Source: Polydactylus sextarius | Lineage: Eukaryota; Chordata; Actinopteri; Polynemidae | Direction: 5' to 3' | NCBI GenBank assembly: GCA_016801845.1 | Contig: CM028919.1 | Coordinates: 13,639,501 to 13,703,500 of the forward strand | Length of the DNA: 64,000 nt | Shown: positions 56,798 through 64,000 of the stretch, piece after piece | Layout: the number at the start of each line of letters is the position of its first letter | Position numbering within the stretch: the first letter of the stretch is position 1 | Notes under the pieces: model-generated | What the model saw: the letters and a program-made list of their open reading frames with translations, nothing else | The model's database searches: none | What the model was told of the DNA's origin: nothing | Translations under genes and position numbers: made by a program

Positions 56798-57474
56798 CGA
56801 GAGAAGCCTGAATGCATCTCAAGGCTCTGTCAGTATCTCTCGAGTGCATAGTTGTCTCACTGTTTCTGAAATATGAATATGATATGAAAAGCAATTAGAT
56901 TAGCCCTCAGCTATATTAAAGATACATGCCACTCACAGACACAATGCTCCGCTGATACTTCAAGTTGTCACTGTGGTTCCGTCTTCCAGCTGGGCGCGGA
57001 GAGGATGGAAGCTACGGCCAAACACACACAATCATCTTTCACTCACACTGCTGATAAGGTTCAGGAACTGGCTCTAGCTGTGCCAATGTCACACATTGAG
57101 ATGTACGCATAAACACTCACATTCACTCACACAGCCGTGTACGCAAACCTCTAGGGGATATGGGCTGGACCATAAAGGCCTTGATACGACCAAAGTGTAA
57201 ACATCCCCACAGGACTGCGGTCCAGTGAAAGGAAGAGCTGTCAAGAATCTGCTTTCTTTGTCCGTTTCAGTTTGTGTCTGTATATGCTAACATGCACTTG
57301 TGTGGTTTTGTTCAGATAACACTTTGGGTTGCCATTGTAGGTTGAGCAAGGAGTATTTGGCCCCATGGGGTGGTGACATCACATTGCCATTACAGTGCAC
57401 GTTACACATACTGTATAATGGAAAAGGCAAGAAATCTTTGTGGCTAAGTTTCCTCCATCTTCTCCTCCCCACAG

Positions 57475-57548
57475 GAAAAGGAGGGTGTCGAGGCGGTGTC
57501 TGTAGGGGCCATTCTCTCCGATTACCAGAGGGTCCGTGTGGAAAATGT
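57475..57548 (+). CDS. dph6: dph6 coding exon 4
   Basis: This 74-base exon encodes residues 101-124 plus two bases of Val125. It reads EKEGVEAVSVGAILSDYQRV followed by RVEN. The GAILSDYQR-RVENV segment is strongly conserved across Dph6 proteins and lies in the catalytic ATP-binding domain. The acceptor is CCCCACAG and the donor is GT|GTAAGT, which matches the consensus. The exon starts in phase 0, as exon 3 requires, and ends in phase 2, which exon 5 completes. Confidence 0.97.
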
Positions 57549-58525
57549 GTAAGTCAAACACACACACATTCATTTTCTAGAACACACACATCCACCGCAT
57601 TTAGGCCTGTGAACCTTGCACAGTGACGCACACTCTGTGGTCCACTCAAGGAAAAGACTACATCCTCTGTAGCCTTTACCTCACTGTGTGTTCCAAACTC
57701 AGGCTGAGTTTTGTTTAAACACGCACACACATATATACACACACAGTTTTGTTTATGCCATTTTTATTTAGACTAGCTGTGATTTTATGGTGTGGCTCTG
57801 TTTTTACAGAGCAATGATTTCAAAACTGATAGTTTTGTAATGATGACATGATTTTGTTCGTATAAAACATACTTTACTTTTCCATTTAGGGTGAAACGCA
57901 ACTGTCTAATTTGCAGAAAGATGAGGTGGTTTTCTTCTGACACAGATACTCATATGTCTTTTTTTTGTACTTATTTTTGTTTTATTGTTTCTCTCGTTGC
58001 TGTTTTTTAAGCCCTCTCTCCTCTGTCTTTGTTCTCTCTTGTTCTAAACTTACACAGACTGGACACATTGCTGCACAAAAGCTCCCTTCTTATTAACAAA
58101 TCCTGCTGTCAGTCGGCTATTGTTTTCCCTTATACAAGGTTGATCCATACACATAAACACCTCCACATCTCTGTCGTTTTTGAGCAGTAGACATTGTGTG
58201 CAGACATTTTGGCTCCAGTTACCTGCTGTGGATGTGTGTGTTTCATATGAGTTTATGTGACAGACAAGCCCCAGCGTAAGATGGAGTTTTTTTTTGGTTT
58301 GTCTCCTTGAATAAAGCCACTGGCAGTGGTGGCAGGTGGGAACATGTGCTGCGGGCCGATCAGGGTGGCAGCCTTCCTGAAAATGGAATAGTTGCCCGAC
58401 CTAGTTGGCTTTGAAGTTCTTATGGAGCTGGCAAATATTCAATACTAACCGCTTTGCATCTCCTTCTGTTTCTACAACGAACACCCCCCCACACTCCCTT
58501 TTTTCCTCCTTCACCTGTTCCCCAG
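57549..58525 (+). other. dph6: dph6 intron 4 (977 bp)
   Basis: This is a phase 2 GT-AG intron with a consensus GTAAGT donor and a pyrimidine-rich acceptor TTCACCTGTTCCCCAG. It contains a short interrupted CA stretch near 57720-57745 and T-rich runs. No other feature is seen. Confidence 0.9.
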
Positions 58526-58644
58526 ATGTTTGCGGCTAGGTTTGCAGCCCCTGGCCTACCTGTGGCGCCGAGACCAAGAGTCCCTGCTCTCTGAGATGAT
58601 ATCATCTGACCTCCATGCTATCCTCATCAAAGTGGCCGCCTTCG
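58526..58644 (+). CDS. dph6: dph6 coding exon 5 (last coding exon found in the window)
   Basis: This 119-base exon completes Val125 (GT + A) and encodes residues 126-164 plus one base of codon 165. It begins CLRLGLQPLAYLWRRDQESL and continues LSEMISSDLHAILIKVAAF. LGLQPLAYLWRRDQ and the following EMISS-IKVAA segment are conserved in vertebrate DPH6. The acceptor is CCCCAG and the donor is G|GTGAGT, so the next exon must start in phase 1. The rest of the protein (about 100 residues, including the conserved GEGGEYET-type region known in this family) is not found before 64000, so the gene is cut by the window end. Confidence 0.97.
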
Positions 58645-60390
58645 GTGAGTTTGTGTCTCAGTCTTTTGTGTCTCAGGCAGCTGGTGAGCAGTCTGAAGTC
58701 CCCTCCCTTCTGGTCACCCCCCCTTTTTTTTGTTTTTTTTAACTCTCGTCTTATTTTTCTCTGAAGATACCATGTTGGCTAAGTAGTGTTTGGCACAGGG
58801 ATTGGAGGGACAGGGTGGGATTGGAAGAAGAGAGAGTGAGGTGGAACTGGAAAGAAAAAGAGAGACAGGCAGAGTAATGCCCTAATCATTAATCTGTGGC
58901 TTAGCAGCGGTGTTGAGACTTGTGCCAGCGGCGAAGGTATTGAAGCAGAGAACAATATGAAAAGATAAGAAGCTCAAAGGGGAGGAGGTGTGAGAGAAGT
59001 GCACAGTGGTATTGGGTAGGTGGGTGGAGGCAGGAGGGAGGTTTGGCAGTTGAGAAATAATCACAGGTGATTACCCCACACATTAATGCAACCTGTCAAT
59101 AAATGACACATGTCACCATTGTGTTTGAAGACAACTGCATTCTACACTAATGCATAGCTCATGGTGCATGGTCCGTGAAGCGAAGATTAAAATCTGGTAT
59201 CTCTCATTTACATTTTTCAACTGCTTTGGCATAGATGGAAGGGGTTAATGTGGTGTCACCTGCTCTCTGCTTGACTGTTTTGGAGCCTGAGGACAGAAAG
59301 ATCAGATTACTGCATAACAGGAGTAAAAAAAAGTTTTCTCTTTCTTTTTGCTGGTACATGATGTTAGGATCCCTACCTGTATCTACTTGACAGTTCATCC
59401 GGATCTCTTTTGATGGTGCCAGTGAAAAATGATAATTATGGCTACAAATGGTTCTTTTTGCTCTCAAACTACTCACGGCAATAGATCATCATGTAGACAT
59501 TGTTTACGTGCTTTTAAGTGCCCGTTGTCACCTTTGGTAGCAATCAATTGAAGAAAAGGGTTCCACGGTGGACTAATGACCCGCAGAGTCGAGCAGCGCG
59601 TGCAGGATATTGTGCATATCTTTCAACACTGCTCAAATATCCACTCATGAAATGCACTTGTCAAGCAATTTATCTCTGGTTCTTTATTTGCTGGACCATT
59701 TGTCATTTTTAATGGCTTCATGATAAAGGACAGTCTGGTAATAAATAATATAACTTGTCATGTGCCCATCAGAGGAGAGATGATGTCAGAATCTATGTTT
59801 CCCTGGATTTTATTTCTTTCTGTGGGATAATAATTATTGTGTAGTAGTCAAAATTAATTTTCATTTCCACTTTAACTAGATAAGATCTCGGCCCGTGTTC
59901 AGTATTAACTGATCAATTATGACGCCAAATTACCCCTCTGGAATACAGAGAAACTTCAAGCGAAAACGCCACTCCTTAAAAACCTCAGTTACCCTGCAGC
60001 ACAGACACCACTGCCAAGCTTTGTACTTTAAACACAACTGTTTCTGAAAGCAAATTCTCAGCATTTTTTGGAAGATTATAATTAGAAAGGAAAATCACCT
60101 CGGGTGCCTTTGAATGTGTATCTTGGCCTCTCCTCTGGAGGTGTTTGTGTGAATGTGTGAGTATGTGTGTTTTGGCTACAGGTAAAAAGAAAAGATCTTA
60201 TCAGCCCTGACTCCTCACCTGTCCCAAGGCAGTGGTAATTAGAAAGGAGAGAATTGAATAGGGGTGCAAGCGCCCAAGGCGTTTTAGGCAGCACTCATAT
60301 AATTGCAGCTTTGGTGGAAGCAGTTCTGAGCAGTGAGGTGTGCTGTTTAGGGGAGATTGGGTGACAGCAGGGCGTACCTGGTGGCCTTTG

Positions 60391-60426
60391 GTGTGTGTGT
60401 ATATGTGTGTGTATATGTGTGTGTAG
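60391..60426. repeat. Imperfect GTGTGTGTATAT repeat
   Basis: GTGTGTGT blocks alternate with ATAT over about 36 bases in dph6 intron 5. Confidence 0.85.
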
Positions 60427-61513
60427 ATGTTAGAGCATAAGACAGAGATTTGGAAGGATTTGCTTGTGCAGACTTCATGAGGGGGGTAGAAAGCAACTTT
60501 CACAGGGCAAAGGTTAAGTCTGCATCTGAGCTGACAGCCAGAACCGTGTATGATATTCTGTGGTTTGTATAAAATAGGTTTGGTGGGCAGCGAAGAGAGG
60601 GAAATCATTCAAGATTAATATTCCTTCATTATGTACTTAGAAAGACAGGTGGAAATTATTTGGCGGTGAAAAAAAAGAAAAAGGAAAAAAAAGTTCTTTC
60701 TTGCTTAAGGGAGGATATGTTCCTTGATGACAAATCCCTATAGTGAAAAGACAGCTGTCCAAATGCAGGATGATCCTCTAAGTGAATTCTCTGGAAGTGT
60801 TCATTTACGTGCTGATGGCAGACTAAAACCACAAAAGAGAGAAAAGAAGATTTTAGTCTTTGAAAATGCCAAATTGCATGTAGCGATGTAAGTTCAACTA
60901 TCAGAGTGCAAGTCTATGAATGTCAGAAAATCCTTCTAATTAGCAAAAAAGCATCTCTCTCAAAAGGGAAATTCATATTTTTGTTGGGGGTCTGTCTCCT
61001 TTTAATGCAATATTTCATGAGCTAACCGTGATAATTGGCAATTCCACAAGCTAGAATTAAATATTCATGTAATTAGTTAATTGATTGATTAGTGCAGGTG
61101 TGTGTGAGGGCACAGGTTCAGCAGTTAATTGGTCCTCAGCTCCAGAGATAATTGGCATGTGTGAAATCCAGGTTTGTCTGCGGGAAAACCTTTTATCACT
61201 GCATGATCTTTTAGCCTTCACACGAACACAGCCTTTGTGCTGTGAGGGAAGGAATTTTATGTTACAAATTTGCTTTCGCTGATCACCTCACCCAGTTACT
61301 GACATTGAATATAATCTGATTTATATTTAAAGGACAAATGTTTAAAGATATATTGTACATACTTGACCATGTTAGAGGCAGTGAGGAGGTAAACTGATGC
61401 TTTGAAACACGACATAAAAGATTATTTACTAATCAAAATAGGTTCCAACTAAATGATTGTCAGTTAAAGAGCTGATTAATTGACTAGTTGTTTAAGCTCT
61501 AATGTAAACAAAT

Positions 61514-61548
61514 CTTTTTTATTTTATTATTTTATTTTATTTTATTTT
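61514..61548. repeat. (TTTTA)n microsatellite
   Basis: These are TTTTA units over about 35 bases in dph6 intron 5. Confidence 0.88.
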
Positions 61549-64000
61549 CCTATTGCTCTCATCATTTGGTCTTTCTTGTTCCAACTGGAAATAAAGGGGT
61601 GGAGAGAGGATGACATTAAACCTCCTGTTGCTCTCGACCCATTTCTTTTTAATGACCTATTATCTCATAATAAGAAAATATACAAAATGATATCTCATGA
61701 GGAGGAGACAGATTTTTAACCTTTGTGTCTTGTTAGCCAGTGATCTTAATGTTGTCTCGCCAGTTCAGTTAAACTGATGTTTTTGAACATTTAGAAGTTG
61801 TAGAACTTGTAGAGCAGTTGTAGAAGTTAAAATTTAATTGTGTCTGCCAGGAACTGTTTTTGCATATTGGACTGTTATGCAAATTCCTCAAAACATTTTT
61901 TTTTTTTTTTATAGATAAAGGTTAATTTTGTCCAGTTCGGTGTTGTTGCGCATATTTCTCCAATTTCTTCCTTTTGATTTGTTGGCCTGAAAAGATTTCA
62001 TCTTGATGTGATCGTGACACATTTCATGCAGCCTATTATTCTGTTCACAAGACATTGAATTTCAGATAAGACCCTGACAAATTTCACATATAACCTTAAT
62101 CTTATCATCCTTTGTACAGTGCCGCCTCCTTCCTCTCCGTTCTCCTCTTCTGTTCTGTATTTCTCTGTCTCTCTCTTACGGAGATTAGGTGATAGTGAAC
62201 AGCCATTGTTTTGGCGGGCGTCTTTGAAAGAATTGTTTAAAGGCTGATGGAGCTCACCTACTAGGGAGGCAATGCTTATTTCATCCATTTAAAGGCTAAA
62301 ATGTTACACATCATGAATCCAATTTTCTCAGCCTTTTCTCTCTGAAGGCAGGGATTAAAGCCGAGCTGTCAGCTGGAGTGCCAGATCTTAAGACAACCCG
62401 CAGATGTCTGCGATACTGCGCTCAGCTCAGCTCAGACAGTATCTACAATCTCCCGGCTTTTAATTTAGCATTAGACTCAGTAAGCAAAATCACAAGCAGT
62501 TTCAATTAAACAGGTAACTCGCTGCTGTGGGTTTACATGAATCAACCTCCTCAAGGTGGCAAAAGGCCAATCATGATCGTTAAAAAGAATTAGTGCAAAA
62601 GTGTGCTCTGAAAATAATTGCCATTGACTTCTTTAAGAGTAGAAGTGAGAATAGTATTTTCTCCCTAGAGGGAGAATTTGTTTCTTTTTTTTGTCTGAGA
62701 ACTTTTGTCTTTTGGTCCAAGAATTGAGTTGAAAAAGTGAGTTTTAAAGCGCAGTCGAAGGGTTTTCCCAGATCTCACATGTGATTGTAAGAGTTCTGCT
62801 TTATAGTCTGAACTTGTTTTATATCTTATTAATGTTGTTCATAAAATACATTCTTGATGAGTTTTTACTGTTTTCATATATCAGTATAAAACTATCTTGA
62901 TTGTCTAAATGGCTCCTGGTTTCTTGGTCAACTTTTTCTTCCTCGCTAATTTCAACCTCTTAAATGTCGACAAGGTTTTTAAAAAATGCTCTCCCTCATT
63001 ACTGGACTCCCTGGTTTTAAAGTTCACTGAATTTAATTGGAGTTTTATAGGATAATACGAGGTAAAAAGCCCTCTTAAAGGAAAGACATTCCTCTCAGTC
63101 TCTCTTAGGGAAGCTCCTCTCTCCAAAGAGTGGTCTTGCTGTCTCTGGCGGCAGACTAATGGCAGCTTCTAGTGGGCTTATTTGGGTTTAATGTGGCATA
63201 ATGAGGTTAGGTAATTGGGTTTAGGTCAAGTTGTAAAACAGGTTCAGAGGAGACAGAGATGTGAAGATCATGTAAATGAGTGGTGTTAGATCGCTGAAGG
63301 CTCACACCAATGGCTACTCAAAGACTTCTCAAATCACGTACTGTACGAGTGCAAGCTCGTTCCACCTGTCCTCGTTTCCAAAGGGTTCCAGTAACCTCAA
63401 GTCAGTCAGGAACATCAATTAAGAAAACACTCATACAAGTGCTAAGTGGTCTTAGGAGAAATGCCTCCACATTAATGCCATCTTTATTTTATCATTTTAT
63501 CACTCACTCATGTCTTCCACAATTTCCATCCTCCTCTTCCCTCCTTGTAAATATCAAATCATGTATCATATATTATTTAAGAGCAGGGAAGTTAATGAAC
63601 ATATTAAAAAATGTGGCATCCCCTCAGCAATTTGGAGCCAATTATTAAAATTTGTTAAAAGGCATGACTAATTAAAGAGGATATTTAAATGGGATTGAAT
63701 TTTAATGCTTTTTTTTTCTCTCCGCCCTTATTACCTTTGTGGCAGGGTTAAGATGAGAGGATGTTGAGATTAGATATTCTCACACTAATTAAGACCACAG
63801 ATCCCCTGGGAAGAGAATAAGGGCCTGCTCATTCTCTCTCTCTCCACACTCTCTCCACCCTCCCTCCCATCCTCCACTGTGGCCCTTCGTCTCTCCCCCT
63901 GCAGTGCTGGACCACTGGGGCCCGGAGGAGAGACACAGCTGGGATTAAGATGAACTCGGTATGGGATGCGACGTCCTTCCTTCACATCTCCTCTCCCTTC

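Larger units (their letters stand above)
44598..57474 (+). other. dph6: dph6 intron 3 (12.9 kb)
   Basis: This is a large phase 0 intron with donor GTAGGT and acceptor TCCTCCCCACAG. It is AT-rich at the start, with a TTTTA-type repeat (45387-45440) and a T run (47293-47313), and contains more complex stretches near 46740-46960 and 54440-54660 that could be regulatory. It also holds a perfect hairpin (46520-46547), a G-quadruplex motif (51435-51460), a short TCC repeat (about 47618-47632), a GT run (about 56324-56345) and a T run (56776-56797). No frame in it encodes a recognisable protein, so I see no nested gene. Confidence 0.8.
58645..64000 (+). other. dph6: Start of dph6 intron 5 (at least 5.36 kb, continues past the window)
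   Basis: The donor is GTGAGT. No exon with the expected next Dph6 segment was seen on the + strand to the window end. The intron holds a GTGTGTGTATAT-type repeat (60391-60426), a TTTTA-type repeat (61514-61548) and complex stretches near 59880-60050, 60990-61280 and 62350-62580 that may be regulatory. No frame here resembles a known protein. Confidence 0.75.

Noticed and set aside
60201..60608. 135-codon minus-strand frame in intron 5
   Set aside because: It contains the translated GTGTGTATAT repeat and shows no family resemblance.

Overview
The window looks like a stretch of bony-fish (teleost, probably percomorph-type) nuclear genome. It is AT-rich non-coding DNA with many long CA/GT, AT and TTA microsatellites, several degenerate copies of interspersed repeats that I recognise as common in teleosts, and a vertebrate-type split gene with GT-AG introns. 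I see no bacterial-style gene, CRISPR array, phage or intact transposon.

The only gene I can support is the 5' part of dph6 (diphthine--ammonia ligase) on the + strand. Five coding exons (43099-43121, 43413-43504, 44413-44597, 57475-57548, 58526-58644) join in frame into the first 164 codons. They include the SGGKDS PP-loop ATP-binding motif, which is split by intron 1. The family is about 260-270 residues long, so the C-terminal 100 or so residues must be encoded beyond position 64000; I found no exon matching them between 58645 and 64000. Dph6 carries out the last step of diphthamide synthesis on elongation factor eEF2 in the cytosol.

Layout: 1-42.9 kb is a gene-poor upstream region with microsatellites, three recognisable interspersed-repeat fragments (20.15-20.44, 27.65-28.20 and 35.21-35.35 kb) and several complex, motif-rich stretches that could be enhancers. 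About 42.9-43.1 kb is the likely dph6 promoter, with an ETS-type site and an X-box-like site. 43.1-44.6 kb carries exons 1-3 in a compact cluster. 44.6-57.5 kb is the 12.9 kb intron 3. 57.5-58.6 kb carries exons 4-5. 58.6-64.0 kb is the start of intron 5.

In mammals the DNA upstream of DPH6 is a large gene desert leading to MEIS2, so the upstream region and introns here may hold regulatory elements of a developmental neighbour. That is inference from gene order, not something the sequence proves. I found no convincing new biological system. The most notable small structures are a GC-rich block with three copies of an 8-12 bp motif and three TGACAG cores, a perfect 11-bp hairpin in intron 3, three canonical G-quadruplex motifs, and a roughly 326-bp TAA/TTA array whose switch in repeat unit makes it self-complementary.
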